Below, piece after piece: positions 1 through 8,034 of a stretch of 64,000 bases of DNA. The stretch's first letter is position 1, and every line of letters starts with the position of its first letter. This DNA is from JAIVGV01 sp036389335 (GTDB taxonomy: Bacteria > Acidobacteriota > Blastocatellia > Pyrinomonadales > Pyrinomonadaceae). Below the pieces are notes generated by a model. That model was not told where the DNA came from, ran no database searches, and worked only from the letters and a program-made list of their open reading frames with translations. A program made the translations under genes and the position numbers. The stretch is taken from contig DASVQC010000008.1 in assembly GCA_036389335.1 (NCBI GenBank), forward strand, positions 1-64,000, read 5' to 3'.

Positions 1-36
1 AGAGACACGGAGGGCACGGAGGGGGCACGGAGTAGA
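1..36. repeat. CACGGAG-type short repeat tract, cut by window edge
   Basis: GGCACGGAG-like units are repeated about three times in the first 36 bases. They match the CACAGAG/CACGGAG units at 24399-24499 and 48021-48181. The 5' part lies outside the window, so any inverted arm cannot be seen. Confidence 0.6.
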
Positions 37-46
37 GATCGAATTT

Positions 47-622
47 ATGAGTAAAGGGCGGCTGGAAGCGTTCAGCGACGGCGTGATCGCGATCATCATC
101 ACGATCATGGTGCTTGAGCTGCGCCCGCCGCACGAGGCGAGCCTCGCGGCGATGCGCCCGCTGCTGCCCGTGTTCCTGAGCTACCTCCTCAGCTTCGTCT
201 ACCTCGGCATCTACTGGAACAACCACCACCACATGTTGCAGGCGGCGCAGCACGTCGACGGTCGGGTGCTGTGGGCGAACCTGCACCTGCTGTTCTGGCT
301 CTCGCTCGTCCCGTTCGCGACCGCGTGGATGGGCGAGAACCATTTCGCCCCCCCGCCCGTCGCGGTTTACGGCGCGGTGCTCGCCATGGCGGGCGTCGCC
401 TACTTCATCCTCGCGCGCCTGCTCGTCGCCCTCCACGGCAGGCAGTCCGTGCTCGGCGTCGCCTTCGGCACAGACTTCAAGGGCAAGGTGTCGGTCCTGA
501 TCTACCTCGTCGCGATCCCGCTCGCGTTCGTCATGGCGTGGCTGGCCTGCGCCCTCTACGTCGTGGTCGCCGTCATGTGGCTCGTCCCCGATCCGCGGAT
601 CGAGAAGACCATCGAGCGTTGA
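47..622 (+). CDS. TMEM175-family potassium channel-like membrane protein
   Basis: 191 aa integral membrane protein. The N-terminal RLEAFSDGVIAI segment is the FSDG signature at the start of the first helix in bacterial TMEM175 (DUF1211) proteins, which form K+-permeable channels by oligomerising. About five to six hydrophobic segments follow, with an aromatic, His-rich YWNNHHHM stretch after the second. The length fits the single-repeat bacterial form. The ATG at 47 follows a CACGGAG repeat tract; a GGAG 14 bases upstream is a poor ribosome site. The gene runs the same way as rsmA but is not obviously linked to it. Family assignment is secure; ion selectivity is inferred. Confidence 0.85.
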   Translation: MSKGRLEAFSDGVIAIIITIMVLELRPPHEASLAAMRPLLPVFLSYLLSFVYLGIYWNNHHHMLQAAQHVDGRVLWANLHLLFWLSLVPFATAWMGENHFAPPPVAVYGAVLAMAGVAYFILARLLVALHGRQSVLGVAFGTDFKGKVSVLIYLVAIPLAFVMAWLACALYVVVAVMWLVPDPRIEKTIER

Positions 623-668
623 GGCGCGCCGGGCGTCGTCGGCCCCCAAACCGTGTCTGTCTAACTTC

Positions 669-1487
669 GTGGTGCGCGCAAAGAAAAGTCTCGGGCAGAA
701 TTTCCTCGTCGACGAGGCGGTCGTCGCGCGGATCGTGCGCGAGTTCGGCCCGGGGGCCGAAGAGACAGTCATAGAGATCGGCTCGGGGCGGGGCGCGCTG
801 ACGGCGCGGCTCGTGGGCGAGGCCGGTCGCCTCGTGGCCGTCGAGTTCGACCGCGAGCTGATCCCCGTCCTGCGCGAGCGCTTCGGGGCGCGCGAGGGTT
901 TCAAGCTCGTCGGCGACGACGCGCTCTCGGTGGACTTCTGCGCCGAGATCGCCCCCGCCGAGACGGCGCGCGTGGTCGCGAACCTCCCCTACAACATCTC
1001 GACGGCGATCCTGCAACGCCTCATCGCGCAGCGCGCGTGCCTCACCGAACTGGTCCTGATGATGCAGCGCGAGGTGGTCGAGCGCGTCACCGCCGTGGCG
1101 GGCTCGCACGAGCGCGGCTACCTCTCGGTGCTCGTCGAGTATTACTGCGAGTCGGAGGCGCTCTTCGACGTCGCGCCCGCCGCCTTCCGCCCCGTCCCGA
1201 AGGTCTGGAGCACGGTCGTGCGCCTGCGGATGCGCGAACGGCCCGCCGCCGCGGTGGAAGACGAGGCGCTCCTCTGGCAACTCGTCGGCGCGTGCTTCGC
1301 GCAGCGGCGCAAGACGATCCTGAACAACCTCCGCGCCGCGCCCGAACGCCTGCGCGCGCGCGTCGAGTCCTCGGGCGGCGCGGTGGCGGCGCTCGAAGCG
1401 GCGGGCGTCGCCGCGCCGCGCCGCGCCGAGACGCTGACGCTGGAAGAGTGGGCGCGGCTCGCGCGGGCCGTCGGGACGGGGCGTTGA
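669..1487 (+). CDS. rsmA: 16S rRNA (adenine1518/1519-N6)-dimethyltransferase RsmA (KsgA)
   Basis: 272 aa, the normal length. RsmA dimethylates two adjacent adenines in the helix 45 loop of 16S rRNA during late 30S assembly, using S-adenosylmethionine. Visible are KKSLGQNFLVD near the N-terminus, the SAM-binding EIGSGRGALT (about 36-45) and the catalytic NLPYNIS (about 106-112), then a C-terminal helical domain with RRKTILNNL. The start is GTG at 669, followed by a second GTG; both precede the conserved KKSLGQNF, so the exact initiator is uncertain by one codon. Confidence 0.95.
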   Translation: MVRAKKSLGQNFLVDEAVVARIVREFGPGAEETVIEIGSGRGALTARLVGEAGRLVAVEFDRELIPVLRERFGAREGFKLVGDDALSVDFCAEIAPAETARVVANLPYNISTAILQRLIAQRACLTELVLMMQREVVERVTAVAGSHERGYLSVLVEYYCESEALFDVAPAAFRPVPKVWSTVVRLRMRERPAAAVEDEALLWQLVGACFAQRRKTILNNLRAAPERLRARVESSGGAVAALEAAGVAAPRRAETLTLEEWARLARAVGTGR

Positions 1488-1502
1488 GGCGTCGTGGTGT
1501 GC

Positions 1503-1508
1503 TATAAT
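1503..1508 (+). promoter_or_regulatory. -10 element TATAAT upstream of the RNase J gene
   Basis: A perfect TATAAT lies 16 bases after the rsmA stop and about 75 bases before the RNase J GTG. No good -35 hexamer is present at 16-18 bases spacing; TTGAGG at 1484 is too close. Probably a promoter for the RNase J-ACT-SDR run. Confidence 0.5.
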
Positions 1509-1583
1509 CCGTCTTTGCAAACCCCTACCAAATATTCACAACTGTTCAACAGCGCGGCGGGCGTCCGGGAGTAAGAAGGAAAA

Positions 1584-3257
1584 GTGGCAAAGGCGATTGA
1601 GATTATTCCGCTCGGCGGGATCGGCGAGTTCGGGATGAACTGCATGGCGGTGCGCTACGGCGACGAGATGCTCATCCTCGACGCGGGGATGGGCTTCCCC
1701 GCCGAGACCGCGTTCGGCGTGGACGTGTGCGTCCCGGACTTCAGCTTCCTCGACGAGTACAAGGACGACATCACCGCCATCGTGCTCACGCACGGGCACG
1801 AGGATCACTTGGGCGCTCTCCCTTACGTCCTCAAGCGCTTCAACGTCCCCGTCTACTGCTCGCACTTCACGGCGGGCCTGGCCGAGTCGAAACTCCAGGA
1901 GCACGAGCTGACCGACAGCGTGCTCGTGCACCGCGTCGAGCCGCGGCAGACGGTCGAGATCGGGGTCTTCTCGGTCGAGTTCATACGCGTCTCGCACTCT
2001 CTGGTCGATTGCTTCTCGCTCGCCATCACTAGCCCTGCGGGGACGATCATCCACACCGGCGACTACAAGGTCGACGAGACGCCGGTCATCGGCGAGCCGA
2101 TTGATCTCCGCACCTTCCGCCGCTACGGGCAGGAGGGCGTGCTCGCCCTCCTGTCGGATTCGACGAACGCGACCGTCCCGGGCCGCACGCCCTCGGAGCG
2201 CGCGGTGATCCCGGCGTTCCAGGAGATCTTCGCCGAGGCCGAGGGGCGCATCATCGTCGCCGCCTTCGCGTCTTCCATACACCGTTTGCAGATCGTCTTC
2301 GACGTGGCGCAGCAGTACGGGCGCAAGGTCTGCGTGCTCGGTCGCTCGATGCTCAAGAACATCGAGATCGCCGAGCGGCTCGACTACCTCGACGTGCACG
2401 AGAACGAGATCGTCTCGCTCAACCAGGCGAAGCAGATGCCGGACGACGAGATCGTCTTCCTCGTCACCGGATCGCAGGGCGAGCCGCGCGCCGCGCTCGC
2501 GCAGATCGCGACGCAGAGCTACAAGGGGCTGACCATCGAGGAGGGCGACACGGTGGTGCTCTCCGCCCGCATCATCCCGGGCAACGAGCGCGCCATCTCG
2601 CGCCTCATCGGCGACATCTACAAGCGCGGCGCGACGATCATCGACGAGAAGCGGCGGCTCATCCACGTCAGCGGCCACGCCTCGCAGGAGGACATACGCA
2701 TCCTCACCGAGGCCGTCAAGCCGAAGTTCGTCGTCCCCATCCACGGCGAGTACCGGATGCTCTACCGCCACAAGGAGTTCTTGAAGAACCACGTCGGCTA
2801 CGACGACGAGCACATCGTCCTCATCGAGAACGGCGACGTGCTCGAACTCGACGGCGAGCGCGCCACGATCCTTGAGAAGCGCGACGTGCGGCGCACCTTC
2901 ATCGACGACGGCTTCGAGGAGATCGAGCACGAGACCGTGCGCGCGCGCAAGCAGTTGGCCTACGACGGCGTGCTCACGCCGGTGCTGACGATCAACGAGA
3001 AGTCGGGCAAGCTGGAATCGACGCCGGAGATCGTCGCGCGCGGCGTCGTCGGGGCCGACGGCGCGAACGGCGGCGGCAACAGCGCGTTCATGAAGAAGAT
3101 GCAGAGCGTCGTCAGCGACGCGGTCGCGACGGCGAGCGCGGCGGAGCGCGGCGACACGAGCCTGCTCAAGGAGCGCGTGCGGCTCGAACTCAAGCGCTAC
3201 GTCCAGAAGGAGACCGGCTCGCGCCCCGTCATCGTCCCCGTCGTCGTCCACGTCTAA
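1584..3257 (+). CDS. rnj: Ribonuclease J
   Basis: 557 aa metallo-beta-lactamase/beta-CASP ribonuclease that degrades and matures RNA with 5'-exo and endonuclease activities in the cytoplasm. The N-terminus IIPLGGIGEFGMN is diagnostic, and the zinc motif LTHGHEDHLGA (about 73-83) is intact. A second metal-site histidine is in HTGDYKVDETP, and the beta-CASP part carries VTGSQGEPRAAL and HVSGHASQED. The C-terminal domain is present, so this is a full-length enzyme. The GTG start at 1584 is preceded by GGGAG at 12 bases and AAGGA at 3 bases. A TATAAT lies upstream. Confidence 0.95.
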   Translation: MAKAIEIIPLGGIGEFGMNCMAVRYGDEMLILDAGMGFPAETAFGVDVCVPDFSFLDEYKDDITAIVLTHGHEDHLGALPYVLKRFNVPVYCSHFTAGLAESKLQEHELTDSVLVHRVEPRQTVEIGVFSVEFIRVSHSLVDCFSLAITSPAGTIIHTGDYKVDETPVIGEPIDLRTFRRYGQEGVLALLSDSTNATVPGRTPSERAVIPAFQEIFAEAEGRIIVAAFASSIHRLQIVFDVAQQYGRKVCVLGRSMLKNIEIAERLDYLDVHENEIVSLNQAKQMPDDEIVFLVTGSQGEPRAALAQIATQSYKGLTIEEGDTVVLSARIIPGNERAISRLIGDIYKRGATIIDEKRRLIHVSGHASQEDIRILTEAVKPKFVVPIHGEYRMLYRHKEFLKNHVGYDDEHIVLIENGDVLELDGERATILEKRDVRRTFIDDGFEEIEHETVRARKQLAYDGVLTPVLTINEKSGKLESTPEIVARGVVGADGANGGGNSAFMKKMQSVVSDAVATASAAERGDTSLLKERVRLELKRYVQKETGSRPVIVPVVVHV

Positions 3258-3264
3258 GCCCCCC

Positions 3265-3717
3265 ATGCCAACATCGGAGCAGCAAGCCGTAGAAGAGTTA
3301 CTGCGCCGCACGAAGGTCGAAGTTTTGCCCGCGAGCTTCGTCGTCGTCGGCCTGCGCCACGCCGACTGGGCGCGGCTGCTCGAAAACCCGGAGCTGAGCC
3401 CGCGCGCCGACGCGGTCTTCATGCTCCTGCGCGACTCTCACGAGGTGACGCTTGTTTGCGAGGAAGAGGACTGGCTCGCCATGCGCCACGCCGCGCGCGA
3501 CGCCCGCGTCGAGAGGGGCTTCCGCCTCGTCACCCTAGACGTCGAGCTGCCGTGGAACGTCGTCGGCTTCCTCGCGCGCGTCACCGAGATTCTCGCCGCC
3601 GCGGGCGTCTCCGTCGGCGCGCTCTCCGCCTTCTCGCGCGATCACCTTTTAATCAAACAGGACGAACTCGCGGTCGCGCTGCGCGCCCTCGGCCCGCACG
3701 TCGATGAGTTGTGCTGA
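3265..3717 (+). CDS. ACT domain-containing protein
   Basis: 150 aa cytoplasmic protein that starts 7 bases after the RNase J stop. The C-terminal half (about 88-150) reads as an ACT-like fold: LDVELPWNVVGFLARVTEILAAAGVSVGALSAFSRDHLLI, the pattern of the ligand-sensing ACT/CASTOR-type domain. The N-terminal half (about 18-80) may be a second, more divergent copy. These stand-alone proteins are thought to bind amino acids, but no ligand can be assigned. It is probably co-transcribed with RNase J and the downstream SDR. Confidence 0.7.
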   Translation: MPTSEQQAVEELLRRTKVEVLPASFVVVGLRHADWARLLENPELSPRADAVFMLLRDSHEVTLVCEEEDWLAMRHAARDARVERGFRLVTLDVELPWNVVGFLARVTEILAAAGVSVGALSAFSRDHLLIKQDELAVALRALGPHVDELC

Positions 3718-3723
3718 ACAACG

Positions 3724-4497
3724 ATGTCGCTCAACTGGTCGGACAAAGTCGTCCTCATCACCGGCGCGTCGAGCGGCATCGGTCGCTCGCTCGCCGTCGA
3801 GATGGGGAGGCGCGGCGCGTCCGTCGGACTGCTCGCGCGCCGCGCCGATTCCCTGCGGGAAGTGGCGCGCGAGGTGGAGGCGGCGGGCGGTCGCGCGCTC
3901 GCGCTGCCGGCGGACGTGACCGACGCGGCGGCGGTGCGCGCGGCGGCTGACGAGTTGAGGGCGAAGTTCGGCGCGGTCGACGTGCTGGTGGCGAACGCCG
4001 GGATCGGCGTGCTGACGGACGACTACGCGCGCCTCGGCGAGCAGGTGGCGGAGACGATTGAGATTAACCTGCTCGGCGCGGCCAACAGCGCCGGGGCGGT
4101 GCTGCCCGAAATGATCGCGCGCGGCGCGGGCCATCTGGTCGCCATCTCCAGCCTCGCCGGCTACCGCGGCCTGCCGAAGTCCGGCGCTTACTGCGCGAGC
4201 AAGGCGGCGATGAACGCCCTCTTCGAGAGCCTGCGGATCGATCTCGCGAACACCGGCGTCGCCGTCACGATCATCAAGCCCGGCTTCATCAAGACGCCGC
4301 TCACCGCCGGTAGGGAGGCCGAGATGCCCTACCTGCTCGAACTCGACGACGCCACGCGAAAAATCCTGCGCGCCATCGAAGCGCGCCGCACCGCCTACGC
4401 CTTCCCGTGGCAGCTCGCTTCCATCGTCCGCCTCGCGCGCTTCATGCCCGACTCCCTCTACGACCGCATCATGCTGCGCCGCTCGTACCGCGAATGA
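3724..4497 (+). CDS. Short-chain dehydrogenase/reductase (SDR)
   Basis: 257 aa NAD(P)-dependent oxidoreductase of the classical SDR type. TGASSGIG (13-20) is the dinucleotide-binding loop, VANAGIG the NAG motif and AYCASK (about 157-162) the catalytic Tyr-x-x-x-Lys, with the upstream catalytic serine in AISSLAG. The Arg in LARR after the second strand favours NADPH. The C-terminal SIVRLARFMPDSLYDRIM tail resembles lipid- or ketone-handling SDRs, but the substrate cannot be named. It starts 6 bases after the ACT gene, so probably one transcript. Confidence 0.9.
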   Translation: MSLNWSDKVVLITGASSGIGRSLAVEMGRRGASVGLLARRADSLREVAREVEAAGGRALALPADVTDAAAVRAAADELRAKFGAVDVLVANAGIGVLTDDYARLGEQVAETIEINLLGAANSAGAVLPEMIARGAGHLVAISSLAGYRGLPKSGAYCASKAAMNALFESLRIDLANTGVAVTIIKPGFIKTPLTAGREAEMPYLLELDDATRKILRAIEARRTAYAFPWQLASIVRLARFMPDSLYDRIMLRRSYRE

Positions 4498-4501
4498 AAT
4501 G

Positions 4502-4622
4502 CGATTAGCTATTAGCTGTTAGCGATTAGCTATCAGCCGGACGAGAAAGAGCTGTTAGCGGTTAGCTATCAGCCGGACGAAAGGGTCTTATCCAACGGCT
4601 AACGGCTAACGGCTAACAGCTT
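4502..4622. repeat. TTAGCTR heptamer tract, inverted arms
   Basis: GATTAGCTATTAGCTGTTAGC units occupy the left part and GGCTAACGGCTAACAGC units the right, so the tract can fold back. A short GCTATCAGCCGGACGA motif occurs twice in the middle. It lies between the SDR stop and uppP, whose ATG comes 8 bases after the tract with no Shine-Dalgarno. Confidence 0.85.
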
Positions 4623-4629
4623 CCCAACC

Positions 4630-5547
4630 ATGTCCATCTTCCAAGCCATCGTCATCGGCATCGTGCAGGGGCTGACCGAGTTCATCCCCGTCAGCTCGAC
4701 GGCGCACCTGATCTTCGCGAGCAAGGCGCTCGATCTGTTCGGCGGCGCGGGGGCGCAGTTGCAGGCGGAGCAGACGACCGCCGCCATCGCCGTCGTCCAG
4801 CTCGGCACGCTGCTCGCCGTCCTGATCTACTTCGCGCCCGACATCCTGACGATCACGGTCGCCTTCGTCCGCGACCATCTGGCGATCCTGTCGGGCGGCG
4901 GCACGCGCCCGCGCGAGTCGCGCGGAGCCTCGGGCGCGATCGTCGGTCGGCGGTCGCGTTTGTCCGACGACGCGCGGCTCGGCTGGCTGGTCGTCGTCGG
5001 CTCGATACCGGTCGGCGTCGTCGGGCTGCTCTTCAAACACCAGATCGAGGGGACGTTCACGAAAAACCTGTGGGTGATCGCGACGATGATGATCGTCGTC
5101 GCGCTGCTGCTCGCCGCCGCGGAGAAGATCGGCACGCAGCGGCGCGGGATGTCGGAGCTGGGGCTCGGCGACGCGCTCGCCGTCGGCTGCGCGCAGGTGC
5201 TCGCGCTCATCCCGGGCGCGAGCCGTTCGGGCTCGACCATCATGGGCGGTCTCTTCGCGGGCGAGCGGCGCGAGACCGCCGCGCGCTTCTCGTTCCTGCT
5301 CTCGATCCCGGCCATCGCCGCCTCGGGGCTGCTCGAACTCAAAGAGGCGATCCACAAGTTGCCGGGGGGGAGCGCGCTGCCGCTCGTCGTGGCGACCGCG
5401 ACGGCGGGCGTCGTCGGCTACGCCTCGATCTGGCTGCTGCTCAGGTACCTGCGCACGCACTCGACCGCCGTCTTCATCCTCTACCGGCTCGCGCTCGGCG
5501 CGGCGCTGCTCCTCCTGCTGTGGCGCGGCGCGATCCGCCCCGTCTAA
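4630..5547 (+). CDS. uppP: Undecaprenyl-diphosphatase UppP (BacA family)
   Basis: 305 aa polytopic membrane enzyme that recycles undecaprenyl diphosphate to the monophosphate carrier used for peptidoglycan and O-antigen synthesis; it also confers bacitracin resistance. Both catalytic signatures are intact: GLTEFIPVSSTAHL (about 14-27), with the essential Glu and Ser residues, and PGASRSGSTI (about 197-206). About eight hydrophobic helices are visible. A charged insert rich in Arg (about 85-115) lengthens the loop compared with the usual 265-280 aa. The ATG follows a TTAGCTR tract without a ribosome site. Confidence 0.95.
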   Translation: MSIFQAIVIGIVQGLTEFIPVSSTAHLIFASKALDLFGGAGAQLQAEQTTAAIAVVQLGTLLAVLIYFAPDILTITVAFVRDHLAILSGGGTRPRESRGASGAIVGRRSRLSDDARLGWLVVVGSIPVGVVGLLFKHQIEGTFTKNLWVIATMMIVVALLLAAAEKIGTQRRGMSELGLGDALAVGCAQVLALIPGASRSGSTIMGGLFAGERRETAARFSFLLSIPAIAASGLLELKEAIHKLPGGSALPLVVATATAGVVGYASIWLLLRYLRTHSTAVFILYRLALGAALLLLLWRGAIRPV

Positions 5548-5713
5548 AACTCTGTTCAGCCGCGCCGCGTTTCTGCTACATTCTATTTTGGTTGTCCCAG
5601 CGCCGCCGTCCCGCCCCGTCCTCGCGCCCCGCGTGCGGTTTCGGTTAAACTTTCGCCGAGCCCCTTCTCACGTTTAGATTTCTCAGAACGAGCAAGGAAG
5701 GTTGGCATCTCCC

Positions 5714-6043
5714 ATGGACGAAGAACTGAAAGAACTGAGCGCCGAGCGGCGCGCGCAGCGCCCCCGCAGCCCGCGCGTCCCCGTCAATTTCGCGGTCGAG
5801 CTCGAAGGCTCGACGCGCGCGGGCGAGCCTTACAAGGTTCAGGCCACGGCGGTGCGCGTCAGCCGCGGCGGCGCGACGCTCATCGCGGACGTGCCCGCCG
5901 CGGTCGGCGACGCCGTGCGCGTGACGCCGCCCTTCGGCAACGCGCTCGACGCGGAGGTCAACGGCGTCTGGGCGGACGCGGAGGACGGCACGCAGCGCGT
6001 CGGCGTCAAGCTGCTCGACCCGCACGGCTGGTTCGCCGAATAG
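5714..6043 (+). CDS. PilZ domain protein
   Basis: 109 aa from the ATG at 5714, which has AAGGAAGG at 5694-5701, 12 bases upstream. A TTG at 5702 would add four residues but lies against that site. The protein is a single PilZ-like beta barrel: the RSPRVPVNF segment supplies the RxxxR motif and RVSRGGATL takes the place of the D/NxSxxG motif, with Arg-Val instead of the acidic first residue. PilZ domains bind cyclic di-GMP; the altered second motif makes binding here uncertain. No output domain is attached. Confidence 0.75.
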   Translation: MDEELKELSAERRAQRPRSPRVPVNFAVELEGSTRAGEPYKVQATAVRVSRGGATLIADVPAAVGDAVRVTPPFGNALDAEVNGVWADAEDGTQRVGVKLLDPHGWFAE

Positions 6044-6050
6044 AAAGAGC

Positions 6051-6182
6051 GGTTAGCTGTTAGCTATTAGCTGTTAGCTGTTAGCTGTTAGCTAAAACCT
6101 TTTCGTCTGGCTGATAGCTAATGGCTAATTGCTAACAGCTTGGTTCGTTTGGCTGATGGCTAAAAGCTGATCGCTGACCGCT
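6051..6182. repeat. TTAGCTR heptamer tract, inverted arms
   Basis: Six consecutive TTAGCTG/TTAGCTA units lie on the left. GCTAATGGCTAATTGCTAACAGC and more degenerate GCTGATGGCTAAAAGCTG units lie on the right. The tract separates the PilZ gene from recJ, whose ATG at 6191 is 8 bases beyond it without a Shine-Dalgarno. Confidence 0.85.
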
Positions 6183-6190
6183 TCTCAACC

Positions 6191-7918
6191 ATGCAGACGC
6201 TGGCCCCGAAACAGTGGCGCGTGCGCGGGCACGACCCGGAGCGCGCCGCCGGACTCTCCGACGCGCTCGGCCTCTCACCAACGCTCGCGCGCCTGCTCGC
6301 CGCGCGCGGGGTCGAAGACCCGGCGGCAGCCGCGCGCCTGCTCGAACCCTCCTACGATCAGCTACACGATCCCGCGCTCATGCTCGGCATGCCGGAAGCC
6401 CTCGCGCGCGTGCTGCGCGCGATAGACGCGGGCGAGAAGATTCTCGTCTACGGCGACTACGACGTCGACGGCACGACCGGCACGGTCGTCCTGCGCCGCG
6501 TGCTGCAAATACTCGGCGCGAAGACCGCGTTCCACGTCCCGCACCGCTTCACCGAAGGCTACGGCATCCGGCAGGACGTTTTGGAGCGCGCGCGCGCCGA
6601 AGGCTTCTCGCTCGCCATCAGCGTCGATTGCGGCATACGGGCGCACGAGCCTCTCGAATGGGCGCGGGCTAACGGGCTCGACGTGATCGTGACCGACCAC
6701 CACCTGCCCGACGCCGACGAGGGCGCGCCGCCCGCCTTCGCCGTCCTGAACGCGAACCAGCGCGGCTGTCGGTACCCGGATAAAAATCTCGCGGGCGTGG
6801 GCGTCGCCTTCAAGCTCGCGCACGCGCTCCTGCGCGCGCGCGGGAAAGAAAATCTCGTCAAAGGTTTCCTGAAAGTAGTCGCCATCGGCACGGTGGCGGA
6901 CGTCGCGCCGCTCGTCGGCGAGAACAGATCGATCGTCTCGCTGGGGCTGGCCGATCTGCCGAACGCGACCAACCCCGGCCTGCGCGCGCTGATGGAGGTG
7001 GCGGGGCTCGACGGCTCGCGCCCGATGTCCGCGAGCGACCTCGGGTTCCGCATCGGCCCGCGCATCAACGCCGCCGGAAGGATGGACGCGGCGCGCGCCG
7101 TCGTCGAGCTGTTCGAGGCGACCGGCGAGGAGGAGGCGCGCCGCCTCGCCGAGCATTTGGACGCGCGCAACCGCGAGCGGCAGGTCGTGCAGAAGGAGAT
7201 CACGGAGCGGGCGGTCGCGGAGCTTGAGTCGAACGGAGAGTGCGGCGCGGCGGCGGTCGTCGCGGGCCTCGGGTGGCACAGGGGCGTGATCGGCCTCGCG
7301 GCGTCGAAGATCGCCGAACGCTTGGGACGCCCGGCGGTCGTCATCTCGCTCGACGGCGACGGGACGGGGCACGGCTCGGCGCGCAGCGCGGGCGACTACC
7401 ACCTGCTCGACGGGCTGACCGCGTGCGCCGATCTCTTCGAGAGCTTCGGCGGGCACGCGCAGGCCGCGGGGCTCACCATCCGCCGGGATCGCGTGGACGA
7501 GCTGCGCCGCCGTCTCAACGAGCACGCGCGGGCGTTCATCCCCGAACGGGGCTGCGACCCCGTGGTCGAGATCGACGCGGAGATTCCGTCTTCGGCGCTC
7601 GACCTCGCGCTCGCCGCGGAGGTCTCGAAGCTCGAACCGTTCGGCGCGGGCTGGCCGTGCCCCGTCTTCGCCACGCGCGACTTCAAGCTCGCGCGCGAGG
7701 CGCAGGTGCTCAAAGGCCGCCACTTCAAGTTCCACCTCGCGGGCGCGGACGGCAGAGAGCACGAGGCGCTCTGGTGGGGCGCGGGGGAAAACGAAACAGC
7801 AACGCCGCGCGCCGGACAAGGCATCGAACTCGCGTACACGGTCGAGACCAACACTTGGCGCGGCGAGACCCGCTTGCAGTTGATCGTCAAGGACATGAAG
7901 AGCCGCGAAAAGCCGTAA
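6191..7918 (+). CDS. recJ: Single-stranded-DNA-specific exonuclease RecJ
   Basis: 575 aa 5'-3' single-strand DNA exonuclease used in recombination and mismatch repair. DHH-family motifs are intact: YGDYDVDGTTGT (about 86-97), the DHH triad in VTDHHLPD (about 168-175), IGPRINAAGRMD (about 287-298) and the DHHA1 glycine motif FGGHAQAAGL (about 418-427). The C-terminal OB-like region is present. Length is typical. The reading frame ends in GAAAAGCCGTAA, which is itself the first unit of the GTGACGG-type tract that follows, so the repeat supplies the stop. Confidence 0.95.
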   Translation: MQTLAPKQWRVRGHDPERAAGLSDALGLSPTLARLLAARGVEDPAAAARLLEPSYDQLHDPALMLGMPEALARVLRAIDAGEKILVYGDYDVDGTTGTVVLRRVLQILGAKTAFHVPHRFTEGYGIRQDVLERARAEGFSLAISVDCGIRAHEPLEWARANGLDVIVTDHHLPDADEGAPPAFAVLNANQRGCRYPDKNLAGVGVAFKLAHALLRARGKENLVKGFLKVVAIGTVADVAPLVGENRSIVSLGLADLPNATNPGLRALMEVAGLDGSRPMSASDLGFRIGPRINAAGRMDAARAVVELFEATGEEEARRLAEHLDARNRERQVVQKEITERAVAELESNGECGAAAVVAGLGWHRGVIGLAASKIAERLGRPAVVISLDGDGTGHGSARSAGDYHLLDGLTACADLFESFGGHAQAAGLTIRRDRVDELRRRLNEHARAFIPERGCDPVVEIDAEIPSSALDLALAAEVSKLEPFGAGWPCPVFATRDFKLAREAQVLKGRHFKFHLAGADGREHEALWWGAGENETATPRAGQGIELAYTVETNTWRGETRLQLIVKDMKSREKP

Positions 7919-8026
7919 ACGGTGACGGGTGACAGGTGACAGGGAAGACAAGGTTTTTACCCGTCACCCGTCACGGTTTACGGTTCACGGCTTTTCCTGT
8001 CACCTGTCACTTGTCACTTGTCACGG
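7913..8026. repeat. GTGACGG heptamer tract, inverted arms
   Basis: GTGACGGGTGACAGGTGACAG forward units are followed, after a short spacer, by CCGTCACCCGTCACGG, TTTACGGTTCACGG and repeated TGTCACT units. The recJ stop lies in the first unit. An open frame runs through the right arm into the next gene, but it only encodes the repeat. Confidence 0.85.
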
Positions 8027-8034
8027 TAGTTCCC

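Noticed and set aside
4502..4622. CRISPR array reading of the repeat tracts
   Set aside because: The unit is 7 bp with no unique spacers of constant length and no cas genes are present.
7929..8034. N-terminal extensions of the LptC-like, LptB and proline dehydrogenase frames
   Set aside because: The extra codons only translate GTGACGG-type repeat arms; credible starts follow at 8035, 10554 and 41360.
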